Positions 28,126 through 36,628 of a stretch of DNA of 64,000 nt are shown in pieces. The DNA lies in the NCBI RefSeq assembly GCF_020748465.1, contig NZ_JAHZMP010000001.1, positions 1,116,001 through 1,180,000 of the forward strand, read 5' to 3'. The notes beneath the pieces were generated by a model. That model made no database searches, was not told the DNA's origin, and worked only from the letters and a program-made list of their open reading frames with translations. Positions within the stretch are counted from its first letter, which is position 1. Each line of letters starts with the position of its first letter. The position numbers were made by a program, and so were the translations under genes. The stretch is from Terrisporobacter mayombei. GTDB taxonomy: Bacteria > Bacillota > Clostridia > Peptostreptococcales > Peptostreptococcaceae.

Positions 28126-28714
28126 CCTTCTCTTTTATTATATAATTAATGACCTTTTTTCTTATATCTTCTGCAGAATCTTCTTCCACTATTTTTATAT
28201 TTAGAAGTTTTGCTATTGATTTCATATCACCTCTAGTTTTTGATTTATAACTTTCTATTAAATCCTTTTTTATTTTTTCAGGCTCTAACACATATTCTTG
28301 ACTATTTCTTTTATAAAAAACATATTTTTTAGAGTATGACCCCCTATTGCCATAAATATGCTTTGAAACCTTTTTTAATATTTGATTGTAAGAATTCTTT
28401 TTATTTACATCTACTCCCAAGTAGTTAGCAAACTTTATTAACTCTCCTTTTGACTTAAATAGTTCTTGATTTCTAATAATTTTTGCTACTGAAACCATAT
28501 TTTCTTGATATGCACCATGTTTTAATACTTTTAAATACGTTTTTTGAATATTTGAGTCTTTGCTTATTTTTTTTATATAATCATTTATGATTTTATCTAT
28601 ATTTCCCTCAAAGTATTTTTGTGCTCCTTTTTGAGATACATAATTTTCAAGTTCTTTGCGGGCCATATCAAGTATCATATCTTTCAAATCATCTTTATAA
28701 TATCTAGATTCCAT
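28106..28714 (-). CDS. Hypothetical protein with repeated helical segments
   Basis: Unrecognised 202-aa, lysine-rich soluble protein. Two segments resemble each other: LIKFANYLGVDVNKKNSYNQILKKV (about 91-115) and SIAKLLNIKIVEEDSAEDIRKKV (about 164-186). Both read as a helix, short strand and helix, as in SAP or Rho-N type nucleic-acid-binding modules, but that is only a shape argument. It overlaps the EEP gene by 20 bases, so the two are probably coupled. The ATG at 28714 follows GGGGGAGG. Confidence 0.7.
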   Translation of the reverse strand: MESRYYKDDLKDMILDMARKELENYVSQKGAQKYFEGNIDKIINDYIKKISKDSNIQKTYLKVLKHGAYQENMVSVAKIIRNQELFKSKGELIKFANYLGVDVNKKNSYNQILKKVSKHIYGNRGSYSKKYVFYKRNSQEYVLEPEKIKKDLIESYKSKTRGDMKSIAKLLNIKIVEEDSAEDIRKKVINYIIKEKVAKKNH

Positions 28715-28927
28715 GATACCTCCCCCTTATTATCAACAATTTTATACTTATTTATTATATTCAAGTAATTTAAAATTGGTGAATTGGCTAAATATTTTCT
28801 ATTTATGGTTTAATTAATTATATGATTTTTATTTAAAATTATTAAATTGTTTTAAATTTATGTATAAACTATTTTGTTTTGGTAAAACTAGTACTATAAA
28901 ATCAAACATACTCAATCTCCCCCATTT

Positions 28928-28964
28928 AGGCTTCTATTTTCCCCATAAATAGAAGCCTTTTTTT
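28928..28964 (+). terminator. Orphan plus-strand terminator
   Basis: GGCTTCTATTT and AAATAGAAGCC arms with a seven-base loop, followed on the plus strand by TTTTTTT. No plus-strand gene precedes it. A TATAAA box lies about 35 bases upstream, so it may end a short intergenic RNA. Confidence 0.6.
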
Positions 28965-28973
28965 ACTTAAAAC

Positions 28974-29026
28974 AAAAGTACCTTACATAGTTAAGTTAAG
29001 CTAAATTTAACTAGATAAGGTACTTT
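28974..29026 (-). terminator. Terminator of the LytTR/GHKL/YhfC/DUF3887 operon
   Basis: AAAGTACCTTA and TAAGGTACTTT arms, extended by an inner CTAGTTAA/TTAACTA pairing, then a T-rich run on the minus strand. It starts right after the lipoprotein stop. Confidence 0.8.
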
Positions 29027-29027
29027 A

Positions 29028-29420
29028 TTATTTTATATAGAATCCTGTAAGCTTCATATCTTTATTGTAACTTATAGTAAATTGGGCATTTCCATTTTCA
29101 AATTTAGATATAATTACAACTGTAGCTTGATCCCCATTTCCTACTACTGCTTCTTTATCAATAGAATCAAATTTTCCTAAATCTTTAGCCATAGGCTCCC
29201 AAACTTCTTTTATTTTGTCTGTTACTCCTGCATCTATTAATTCTTGCCCTGACATTTCTTTTATTTTGTCATATTCCTCATTACATAACATTTGAATAAC
29301 TTTTTCTGTAGTAGTCTTTAACTCTTCTTCATTAAAATCACCACTTAATTTATTTGAAGAGCATCCTGCTAGAATTGCGCAACCTAAAGTTATCATTAAA
29401 AATAATCTTAATTTTTTCAT
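29028..29420 (-). CDS. DUF3887 lipoprotein
   Basis: Small exported lipoprotein. The signal peptide ends in the lipobox LAGC (ILAGCSSNKL), so the mature protein is anchored at cysteine on the outer face. The remaining about 108 residues match the DUF3887 pattern: an N-terminal helix pair (ELKTTTEKVIQMLCNEEYDKIKEMSG) and a cystatin/NTF2-like sheet ending QFTISYNKDMKLTGFY. Function is unknown. The ATG at 29420 follows GAGGAATAAA and is preferred over an upstream in-frame start. It is the last gene of a kinase-regulator operon, five bases after the protease gene, so it may be an extracytoplasmic partner of that system. Confidence 0.8.
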   Translation of the reverse strand: MKKLRLFLMITLGCAILAGCSSNKLSGDFNEEELKTTTEKVIQMLCNEEYDKIKEMSGQELIDAGVTDKIKEVWEPMAKDLGKFDSIDKEAVVGNGDQATVVIISKFENGNAQFTISYNKDMKLTGFYIK

Positions 29421-29440
29421 TTTATTCCTCCTCAATATTT

Positions 29441-30175
29441 TTATTTTATATTCTCTAATTTAGTAAATTTCAATTTTAATCTATATATTAAGTATAAAAA
29501 TCCTAATCCCCAAATTAGTACATATATTTCCATACCTATAGTTCCCATATTAAATATTTGTGGTAAAATACCGATTCCTGCGTCTATTATTCCATGAAGT
29601 ATAACAGCAGCAAACAAGTAAGTAATTTTATTTAGTCTTACTGAGTACAATACAATCATTGAAAGACCTACATGTACACTTAGTACAAATAACCTTTCCA
29701 TTCCCATCATAAAAGCATTTATTGTACTCAATCCTGAAGTTTCAAGTAAATTAGGACTAAACAAAAGTGCCACTGCATTTATTCCTACTATAAGTAAGGC
29801 CTCCACAGCCCAATGTCCAAAACCAAAGCTTAATCCATCATCATATTTTTGATTATTTTTCAGGAAATATTTGAATCCTATATATCGTCCTACTTCTTCA
29901 AAAATGCCGGCAGTTAATCCTAAAAAAATACTATACAAATAAGGATTTAAACTTAACCTCATGTACCAAAGTTTATTTGGTAAGACATAGGATAATAATG
30001 GTAATCTTAATATAACTTGAGATATAAAAAACACAAAAACACCTATTAAAAAAGGTTTTAATCTTTGTTTTTTATAAATTATATAGTAAATAAACATTAA
30101 TATTGGAGTCAAAAATGAAATTACAACACTTAGCACTAATCCTATTTTAGTTCCTATTTCAATCACTTTATTCAC
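29441..30175 (-). CDS. YhfC-family intramembrane metalloprotease
   Basis: Polytopic membrane protein of 244 aa with about seven helices. GIFEEVGRYIGFKYF supplies the paired glutamate motif EE---R and a later helix gives FGHWAVEALLIVG and VILHGIIDAGIG histidines, the arrangement of the YhfC and CPBP/Abi protease superfamily. Such proteases cut within membranes and in some cases mature peptides or degrade anti-sigma factors. It starts with GTG, ten bases after the kinase gene, and is followed by a lipoprotein. The substrate is unknown. Confidence 0.78.
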   Translation of the reverse strand: MNKVIEIGTKIGLVLSVVISFLTPILMFIYYIIYKKQRLKPFLIGVFVFFISQVILRLPLLSYVLPNKLWYMRLSLNPYLYSIFLGLTAGIFEEVGRYIGFKYFLKNNQKYDDGLSFGFGHWAVEALLIVGINAVALLFSPNLLETSGLSTINAFMMGMERLFVLSVHVGLSMIVLYSVRLNKITYLFAAVILHGIIDAGIGILPQIFNMGTIGMEIYVLIWGLGFLYLIYRLKLKFTKLENIK

Positions 30176-30185
30176 TTCCCAATTC

Positions 30186-31496
30186 TTAATTTGGAATTAC
30201 AATATTAACTTTAAATTCATGTTCATCAAAATCAATTACTAAGCTGCCTTCATATTTTTCTAAAGTTTTTCTTATATTTTCTAAACCTAATCCATCATGA
30301 TCAGCCTTAGTACTTTTAATTTTTTTATTTTTCATAATTGGTTTTTCTTTCATAGAATTTACTATATTTATAACTATAAAATCATTAAATTTGTTAAGAT
30401 GAAATTTTATGTAACTATTATCCTCTGCTTTTTTTGCTGCTTCAATAGAATTATCTAAAATATTTGAAAATATTGTGGTAATATCTATTTCTCTTATAAA
30501 ATCAAGATTTAACTCTCCTATTTTACAATCAAAATATATATTAGCATTCTTTATAATATGATATTTGTCATTTAAAATAATATTTAATATTCTATTGCTT
30601 GTATAATACTTTTGATTTAGTTCATTTAGCATTAAATGAATATCATTTGTATATTTTTTTGCCAAATATTCTTCCTTATTTTCATATAATCTTTCTATGG
30701 ATTGTAAGTGATTTCTTACATCGTGAATTAGTTTTCGAGATTCTTTATATTTATTTTCCAAATTGTCATAATACTTGTGCTGTAATTCACTTTGTTGGTG
30801 ATATAATTTAACTTCATTTTGCAAAGTATTATTCTTTGATACAGTATCAAAAATATGAGTTACATATATATTTAAAATTAGTATTAAAACTACGTTTACC
30901 ACTAACAAAATACTTTCCACAAATCCAGTATATATTTGTAACAAGAAAACCAATGTCATTATATAAATTACACTAAATAGAGGAATAACCAAAAAAGTAA
31001 AACTTTGAATCTTACTTATAATTTTTGCTTCACGTCTATTTATAAAGTTTGTAAAAAGTTTTATATAAACATATTCTAAAATTCTAATTAAAAATACGAC
31101 GGTTATTTGCAAATAAGCTAAACTGGAAAAATAAAATCCACCATAAGATATGACAAAAGATATAAAAAAACTAACTAGCAAATCTACAAATAAAAAACAA
31201 AGAGCAAATATACAGTAATATAGTAAATAAAGTTTCGAATCATTATATAAAAAATATCCTATTAGCAATATTCCACTTAGAAATGTAATCATATTTACTA
31301 AAACACTTCCTGATGAGGCGCTAAATAATAAGGCAATATTAAATAATATAAATGCAAATATATAAATCATCTTTTTTCTATATATATTTCTATCTACCTT
31401 TTTCATAAAATCAAAACAAGCATAAACAATAAACAAACTTCCTATAATTGGCAATATTAAATATGCAACTACGTCAATATAACTATTAATCTCCAC
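30186..31496 (-). CDS. GHKL-domain sensor histidine kinase (AgrC/VirS type)
   Basis: Membrane sensor kinase of the HPK10 class, 436 aa. Residues 1-215 contain six or seven hydrophobic helices with almost no extracellular domain. A coiled segment precedes the phospho-acceptor site LIHDVRNHLQS. The GHKL ATPase domain has the N-box NILDNSIEAAKKA and the glycine box HDGLGLENI. Kinases of this shape often sense peptides, as AgrC does. It starts with a GTG in the overlap TAGTG with the regulator stop, so it is coupled to it. Confidence 0.88.
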   Translation of the reverse strand: MEINSYIDVVAYLILPIIGSLFIVYACFDFMKKVDRNIYRKKMIYIFAFILFNIALLFSASSGSVLVNMITFLSGILLIGYFLYNDSKLYLLYYCIFALCFLFVDLLVSFFISFVISYGGFYFSSLAYLQITVVFLIRILEYVYIKLFTNFINRREAKIISKIQSFTFLVIPLFSVIYIMTLVFLLQIYTGFVESILLVVNVVLILILNIYVTHIFDTVSKNNTLQNEVKLYHQQSELQHKYYDNLENKYKESRKLIHDVRNHLQSIERLYENKEEYLAKKYTNDIHLMLNELNQKYYTSNRILNIILNDKYHIIKNANIYFDCKIGELNLDFIREIDITTIFSNILDNSIEAAKKAEDNSYIKFHLNKFNDFIVINIVNSMKEKPIMKNKKIKSTKADHDGLGLENIRKTLEKYEGSLVIDFDEHEFKVNIVIPN

Positions 31497-32212
31497 TACC
31501 CCCTTATCTGTTTCTCAATATGATTACTAAGATAAATATTGAGAGCATTTCTAAATTCGCTGGATTTTTTTTGCGATAAAGGTATTATACTTTCGTCCAT
31601 CATGTAAATATCATAACCTTTGATGGATTTTACATTATACAAATTTACTACAAAGCTTTTATGGGGCATTTCAAAACCTAAGTCTTTCATTTTATCACTT
31701 ATCGCTGAAATTTTATCTCTTATAATATAAGTTTTTTCACTTGTTTTCATGAGTATCTTTCTAGATATATATTCAAAGTAATATATTTTCTTTATGTCTA
31801 CTCTTACCAATTCACCTTCTGTAATAAAGTCTATCAAACACTCTTCATCCTCTTTCATATAAGATAACGCTTCATCAAGTTGTTCATGAAGATTTTTTTC
31901 TTTAATTGGTTTTATCAAATAGCCAAAAGCGTGAACACTAAAAGCAGAATATGTGTAGTCTGTGTAATTTGTTACATAAATTATTTTTACTTTTTTATCG
32001 TAAATTCTAATTTTTTTAGCTGTTTCTATACCATTAATACCATTCATATCTATGTCTAAAAATATAATGTCAAACGTTTCTTCACTTTCTAGTAACTCTT
32101 CTCCATTTTTATATGAGTAGATTTGTAAATCTTTTATCTTATAACTTTCTATTATTTCCTTTGTATGATTAAGGATGATTACATCATCATCACAAATAGC
32201 TATTTTAATCAT
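31496..32212 (-). CDS. LytTR-family response regulator (AgrA/VirR type)
   Basis: Response regulator of 238 aa. The receiver domain has the acidic pair CDDD, the phospho-acceptor Asp in IIFLDIDMNGINGIE and the Lys of YLIKPI. The C-terminal LytTR DNA-binding domain covers about 130-238 (CLIDFITEGELVRVDIKKIYYFEY, HKSFVVNLYNVKSI). The frame extends upstream, but the ATG at 32212 (MIKIAICDDD) follows an AAGGGGAGAGGG ribosome-binding region. A near-consensus promoter lies about 30 bases before it. It heads a four-gene operon with the kinase, protease and lipoprotein. Confidence 0.9.
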   Translation of the reverse strand: MIKIAICDDDVIILNHTKEIIESYKIKDLQIYSYKNGEELLESEETFDIIFLDIDMNGINGIETAKKIRIYDKKVKIIYVTNYTDYTYSAFSVHAFGYLIKPIKEKNLHEQLDEALSYMKEDEECLIDFITEGELVRVDIKKIYYFEYISRKILMKTSEKTYIIRDKISAISDKMKDLGFEMPHKSFVVNLYNVKSIKGYDIYMMDESIIPLSQKKSSEFRNALNIYLSNHIEKQIRG

Positions 32213-32242
32213 TAATAATTCCCTCTCCCCTTGCTTATTTTC

Positions 32243-32272
32243 ATTATATCTTCTTAAAGAGTATAATATCAA
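32243..32272 (-). promoter_or_regulatory. SigA-type promoter of the LytTR operon
   Basis: TTGATA and TATAAT with an 18-base spacer on the minus strand, about 30 bases upstream of the regulator ATG. Confidence 0.7.
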
Positions 32273-32325
32273 TAACTCTGCATAAGGTATAGTTTTTTAT
32301 TCATAAGTTACGGTTAAATTGTCAA

Positions 32326-32359
32326 TTAAAAAATCCCTTAGTTATAAAAACCAAGGGAT
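32326..32359 (-). terminator. Terminator after the XRE-cupin gene
   Basis: ATCCCTTGGTT and AACTAAGGGAT arms followed by TTTTTT on the minus strand. It lies about 70 bases after the XRE-cupin stop. Confidence 0.8.
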
Positions 32360-32431
32360 CACATTTCCTTTATTATCAGTATAATATCTTAAAAATATAT
32401 ACATCTGATATCCTTATATTACTTTATATTG

Positions 32432-32986
32432 TTAAAAAGATGGTGGCGTAACTGCAAATATTACCTGACATTCTTTATTACTCATATTTTCCCATTTATG
32501 TTGAGTAAGTGTTGGAATCTTAACACTATCTCCACAATTCAACTCTATAACTGTATTCATCATATAAAGATTTACTTTCCCATTTATTACATAAGCAACT
32601 TCTTCGCCTTTATGACTAAATTGCTCATTTGATGAGGATTCATTTGGTGGTATTGTCATAAGAACGAATTCTATATCACCTTGTAAATTAGGGGTAAGCA
32701 ACTCATAAGCCAAATTCTCACCATCTTTAAATACCATTTTTTTCCTTTTATTTTTCCTTACTACTAAATTTTCTGTATGGCTATCATTAATAAAAAAATT
32801 AAACAAAGGTATATTTAAGGCGTTGGAAATTTGCTTAATTGTATTTAATGATGGGTTTGCAGTTCCTTTTTCTATTTGACTAAGTAAAGAAGATGTTACA
32901 CCTGTAAGATTTGCTAACTCCTTTATAGTTAATCCTTTTCTTTTTCTATATTCACAAATTTTTTTTGAAATTTCTACATCATTCAT
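32432..32986 (-). CDS. XRE-family regulator with cupin domain
   Basis: Transcription factor of 184 aa. Residues 8-65 are a Cro/C1-type helix-turn-helix (LTIKELANLTGVTSSLLSQIEKGTANPS). Residues 105-180 form a cupin barrel (EQFSHKGEEVAYVINGKVNLYM, GDSVKIPTLTQHKWENM) that probably binds a small effector. Relatives of this architecture regulate amino-acid, polyamine or cell-wall genes. It is divergent from alr with about 210 bases between, so alr is a plausible target. It ends at its own terminator. Confidence 0.87.
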   Translation of the reverse strand: MNDVEISKKICEYRKRKGLTIKELANLTGVTSSLLSQIEKGTANPSLNTIKQISNALNIPLFNFFINDSHTENLVVRKNKRKKMVFKDGENLAYELLTPNLQGDIEFVLMTIPPNESSSNEQFSHKGEEVAYVINGKVNLYMMNTVIELNCGDSVKIPTLTQHKWENMSNKECQVIFAVTPPSF

Positions 32987-33105
32987 TGATTTTACCTCGT
33001 TTTTATTTATTATAAAAAGATCTATTGAATAATTATATCAATTATAAATATAATATGCAATTATCTTAAATTATATTTAATTTTTTTCGTTTTTATTAAA
33101 TTTAA

Positions 33106-33134
33106 TTGACATTATATTTTTTGTATAGTATATT
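33106..33134 (+). promoter_or_regulatory. SigA-type promoter of alr
   Basis: Perfect TTGACA, 17-base spacer, TATATT, about 64 bases before the alr start. ATTAAATTTAAT at 33096-33107 and a similar AT palindrome between the -10 box and alr are possible operator sites for the divergent XRE-cupin protein, but AT-richness makes them weak evidence. Confidence 0.8.
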
Positions 33135-33197
33135 TTAAATAGAATTAAATATTTCAAACAAAAATTTAATTTAATTAAACAGAAAGGTTGATTTATT

Positions 33198-34343
33198 ATG
33201 ATAAATTCAAGCACATGGGCAGAAATAAATTTAGAAAATATAAAATACAATGTAAATAGCGTAAAAAGTGCATTAAAAGATAACACTAAGCTTTGTTGTG
33301 TAATAAAGGCAAACGCTTACGGGCATGGTGGCGTAGAGGTTGCTAAATTCTTAGAAAAGGAAAATGTAGATTTCTTTTCTGTTGCTAGATTAGAAGAAGG
33401 TTTAGAGCTTTCTCAAAATAATATAAAAACTCCTATTTTATGTATGGGTTATATTGATAGTTGTAAAATACAACATGCTATAGATAATAATATAAGAATC
33501 ACAGTATATTCACTTGAAATGGCTAAAAATATTAATAACTTTGCTAAGAAAATAAATAAAAAAGCTTATGTTCATATTAAGTTAGATACAGGTATGAGTA
33601 GAATAGGATTCTTAGTAAACGAAGATTCTATTAATGATATAAAAAGAATATTCAATTTTGAAAATATAATTGTTGAAGGTATTTATACTCACTTTGCAAA
33701 AGCTGATGAAGCTAATAAAGATGCTACTTTCAATCAAATTTCAAAATATAATAAAGTTATAGAAGCATTAGAATCTGATAATTTAAACGTTCCTATAAGA
33801 CATGTTTCTAATAGTGCTGCCATACTAGATTTAAGAGATTGTGATTTTAATATGGTTAGATTAGGTGTTTCACTATATGGATGTTATCCATCAGATGATG
33901 TTAGTAGAGAAATAGATTTAAAAACTTGCCTTGAATTGAAAACTAAAATAAGCAATATCAAAACTATAGAAAAAGGAACTAGTGTTAGTTATGGAGGTAC
34001 TTATACAGTTGATAAAGACACTAAAATAGCTACTATACCTGTTGGCTACGCTGATGGATTCCCTAGAACTCAAAAAAATCCAAAGGCATTTGTAAATGGT
34101 AGGTTAGTTAATATTGTTGGTAGAATCTGTATGGATCAAACCATGTTAGAAATACCAGATGACCTTGATGTAAATATGGAAGATGAAGTTATTTTAATTG
34201 GAGATATTGATGGTATACGAATCGGTAATATTTCTCAAAATGTAGATACTATAGATCATGAAGTTCTATGTAATATAAATAGAAGAGTAAATAGAGTTTA
34301 TTTAAGCAATGATGATAAATATACAGTAAGTTACGCCCTCTAA
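33198..34343 (+). CDS. alr: Alanine racemase
   Basis: PLP-dependent enzyme converting L-alanine to D-alanine for peptidoglycan; in spore-formers some paralogues are spore-associated. The PLP lysine is in CVIKANAYGHG. The C-terminal domain carries the catalytic tyrosine region SVSYGGTYT and the GYADGFPR and GRICMDQ motifs. The 381-aa length is typical. The ATG at 33198 follows AGAAAGG. It stands alone, divergent from the XRE-cupin regulator and followed by a large perfect inverted repeat. Confidence 0.94.
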   Translation: MINSSTWAEINLENIKYNVNSVKSALKDNTKLCCVIKANAYGHGGVEVAKFLEKENVDFFSVARLEEGLELSQNNIKTPILCMGYIDSCKIQHAIDNNIRITVYSLEMAKNINNFAKKINKKAYVHIKLDTGMSRIGFLVNEDSINDIKRIFNFENIIVEGIYTHFAKADEANKDATFNQISKYNKVIEALESDNLNVPIRHVSNSAAILDLRDCDFNMVRLGVSLYGCYPSDDVSREIDLKTCLELKTKISNIKTIEKGTSVSYGGTYTVDKDTKIATIPVGYADGFPRTQKNPKAFVNGRLVNIVGRICMDQTMLEIPDDLDVNMEDEVILIGDIDGIRIGNISQNVDTIDHEVLCNINRRVNRVYLSNDDKYTVSYAL

Positions 34344-34384
34344 AATAATTAACATATAAAAATCAGCTTTGCTCTACTTGAGCT

Positions 34385-34447
34385 AGCTGATATTATAAAG
34401 AAAATACCTAGAGAACTTCTCTAGGTATTTTCTTTATAATATCAGCT
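34385..34447. terminator. Perfect 31-bp inverted repeat between alr and the hemerythrin gene
   Basis: Two exact 31-base arms (AGCTGATATTATAAAG... and its complement) around a single central C, in the convergent gap. The ends are A-rich on the plus side and T-poor. It is longer than a normal intrinsic terminator. A third copy of the outer arm, ATCAGCT at 34362-34368, could pair with 34385-34391 instead. Confidence 0.75.
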
Positions 34448-34486
34448 AAAAATTATTTATTTGCATAATATATATTTTTAGTTGAA

Positions 34487-34894
34487 TTATTTTAATTTAC
34501 TTTTTATATGTTGTGCTACTTTAACATCTTCTCTTTTTATGTGATTAATTATCCAATTGCCGACTTTATTATTGATTTCTCCCACCAAAACAATATTTGA
34601 ACCCTCTGCTAAAAGTTTTTTATGTATATTTTCAACTTGTTCTACAAAATATTTATGATATTTTTTATGATTATTGTAATCAGGGTAATTATATTTTATT
34701 TGTAAAGCCTCTTCATGAGCAAAATGTGTTTTTGTATAAGAAGATAAAAATTTCACTGTTCTTTCTAATTCAGTTCTACCTTTCCCCTTGCTACAAGCGT
34801 CTAACAAATCATTAATTGCTTTTATTAATTCTTTGTGCTCATTATCAATTTGCATATTCCCTGTTAGTAAATCATCGGACCATTTATATGCCAT
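34487..34894 (-). CDS. Bacteriohemerythrin
   Basis: Four-helix O2-binding or O2-sensing diiron protein, about 135 aa. All seven diiron ligands are present at family spacing: H20, H57, E61, H76, H80, H118 and D123, counted from the ATG at 34894 (MAYKWSDD). It also has the typical TGNMQIDNEHKEL opening. The upstream in-frame start is less likely, since ribosome-binding sequence lies between. In anaerobes such proteins may store or scavenge oxygen. It is a single gene, without a fused chemoreceptor. Confidence 0.92.
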   Translation of the reverse strand: MAYKWSDDLLTGNMQIDNEHKELIKAINDLLDACSKGKGRTELERTVKFLSSYTKTHFAHEEALQIKYNYPDYNNHKKYHKYFVEQVENIHKKLLAEGSNIVLVGEINNKVGNWIINHIKREDVKVAQHIKSKLK

Positions 34895-35106
34895 TTCTCT
34901 CCCTCTCAATCTACAATTATTTTGTCAAATGTTACCAAAATAATAGCATTATATTATAATAAAGTCAATTATAAGTCATAAAGTTGCCCTCTTTTACATT
35001 ATAATTACAGCTACTAAAAATTCAATCTCCAAAAACTATAATATTAATATACTCACTATTTATATATTAATATTATCAATGCATTTTTAATGTAAATTAT
35101 AAAATA

Positions 35107-35155
35107 AAAAACTATTTTGAATTTTACCCAAAGGAAATACATTCAAAATAGTTTT
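35107..35155 (-). terminator. Terminator of ilvE
   Basis: AAAACTATTTTGAAT and ATTCAAAATAGTTTT arms, 15 bp, followed by a T-rich run on the minus strand, about 40 bases after the ilvE stop. Confidence 0.85.
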
Positions 35156-35196
35156 CATAATGACTAATTTTTATCTAAATATTTTTATATTCTCTA

Positions 35197-36225
35197 TTAA
35201 TCAGCTATTACTTTTATCCAACCTTCTGGTGCTTCAATTTTACCCATTTGTATTCCTGTTAATGTATCATATAATTTTTTACAAATTGGTCCCATTTCAG
35301 TTGTTCCATTTGGGAAGCATATTACTTCATCCTTATAAGTTACCTTTCCAACAGGTGATAATACTGCTGCTGTTCCACATAAAGCACATTCTGCAAAATC
35401 CTTTAATTCTTCCACATGTACTTCTCTTTCTTCCACTTCTAGTCCAAGATATTCTTTTGCAACGTGCATTAAAGAACGACGTGTTATTGATGGTAGTATA
35501 GTATCAGATTTTGGTGTAACTATCTTTTCATCCTTTGTTATAAATATAAAGTTTGCTCCACCTGTTTCTTCAACTTTTGTTCTTGTTTCAGCATCTAAAT
35601 ACATGTTTTCATCAAATCCATTTTCATGAGCAACTTGAAGTGCATGTAAACTCATAGCATAGTTTAAGCCAGCTTTTACATGACCTGTACCATGTGGTGC
35701 TGCTCTATCAAAATCACTTACGCATATACTAAGTGGCTTAACTCCTCCCTTAAAGTATGGCCCAACAGGCGTTGTGAATGCTCTGAATTGGAATTTAGTA
35801 TCTGGTTTTACCCCTATTACTGATCCACTTCCAAATATATATGGTCTTATATATAATGTTCCTCCACTTCCAAATGGTGGTACAAAATCAATATTAGCCA
35901 ATACAACCTGCTCTATAGCATCTAAGAATTTTTCCTGTGGTATTATCGGCATATGCAGTCTTCTTGCTGAATCTGCTAAACGTTCAGCATTAAGGTCCGG
36001 TCTAAATATAACTACCTTTCCCTCCTCTGTTCTGTAAGCTTTTAAACCTTCAAAACAAGTTTGTGCATACTGTAAAACCCCTGCACATTCATTAATTACA
36101 ACATTTGAATCTTCTGTTAAAATTCCTTCATCCCAAGTTCCATGCTCATAATTAGATACATATCTTTTAGCAGTTTGTCTGTAATCAAACCCTAAGTTTT
36201 TCCAGTCTAGATTTATTTTTCCCAT
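35197..36225 (-). CDS. ilvE: Branched-chain-amino-acid aminotransferase
   Basis: Class IV PLP aminotransferase acting in the last step of Leu, Ile and Val synthesis or the first of their breakdown. Family segments include CFEGLKAYRTEEGKVVIFRPDLNAERL, YIRPYIFGSGSVIGV, the PLP lysine in HVKAGLNYAMSL and VEETGGANFIFI. The ATG at 36225 (MGKINLDWKNLGF) follows AGGAGGGG and is preferred over an upstream in-frame start, giving 342 aa. It is monocistronic with terminators on both sides. No T-box leader is visible in the short upstream gap. Confidence 0.94.
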   Translation of the reverse strand: MGKINLDWKNLGFDYRQTAKRYVSNYEHGTWDEGILTEDSNVVINECAGVLQYAQTCFEGLKAYRTEEGKVVIFRPDLNAERLADSARRLHMPIIPQEKFLDAIEQVVLANIDFVPPFGSGGTLYIRPYIFGSGSVIGVKPDTKFQFRAFTTPVGPYFKGGVKPLSICVSDFDRAAPHGTGHVKAGLNYAMSLHALQVAHENGFDENMYLDAETRTKVEETGGANFIFITKDEKIVTPKSDTILPSITRRSLMHVAKEYLGLEVEEREVHVEELKDFAECALCGTAAVLSPVGKVTYKDEVICFPNGTTEMGPICKKLYDTLTGIQMGKIEAPEGWIKVIAD

Positions 36226-36312
36226 GTTACCCCTCCTAAATCTATTTTTAAAGTCCTTTATATTATAATACACCTAGCCTTTTAATACAATTCTATAGAT
36301 TTTTAAAAATAG

Positions 36313-36343
36313 AAAAAGGAATATTATATAAATATTCCTTTTT
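36313..36343 (-). terminator. Terminator of the polA-coaE-HMA operon
   Basis: AAAAAGGAATATT and AATATTCCTTTTT arms with a short loop and T-rich tail on the minus strand, about 50 bases after the HMA gene. Confidence 0.85.
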
Positions 36344-36390
36344 ATCAGATATAAATTATTTTATTTGTATCAATTTATTTTATTTTTAAT

Positions 36391-36603
36391 TTATTCTACG
36401 CTTATTAAGTTAAAACCTAAATCCTCTATTAATTCTTTAACTTTTTCAATATCTACACTATCCTCCATATTAACAATAGCATACTTTCCATCTAAATTAA
36501 CTTCTAAGACCTCTACTCCCGTAATATCTTCTGTTAGAACATCTTTTAAATTTGCCACACAGTGGCTACATCTCATTCCTTCAATAGATAACTTTCTTTC
36601 CAT
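36391..36603 (-). CDS. Heavy-metal-associated (CopZ-like) protein
   Basis: A single HMA domain of 70 aa with the metal-binding motif GMRCSHC at residues 9-15 in the usual loop, and the ferredoxin-like fold pattern. Such proteins carry Cu(I) or other soft metals to P-type ATPases. No ATPase, CsoR or CopY gene is nearby; instead it follows a peptide-binding lipoprotein by 25 bases at the end of the polA operon. The function as a copper chaperone is therefore only a family inference. Confidence 0.85.
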   Translation of the reverse strand: MERKLSIEGMRCSHCVANLKDVLTEDITGVEVLEVNLDGKYAIVNMEDSVDIEKVKELIEDLGFNLISVE

Positions 36604-36628
36604 GTAGTTTTTCCTCCTGTTAATTAGT

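Noticed and set aside
36226..36312. T-box leader upstream of ilvE
   Set aside because: The gap is too short and lacks the AGGGTGG-type T-box sequence and an antiterminator.
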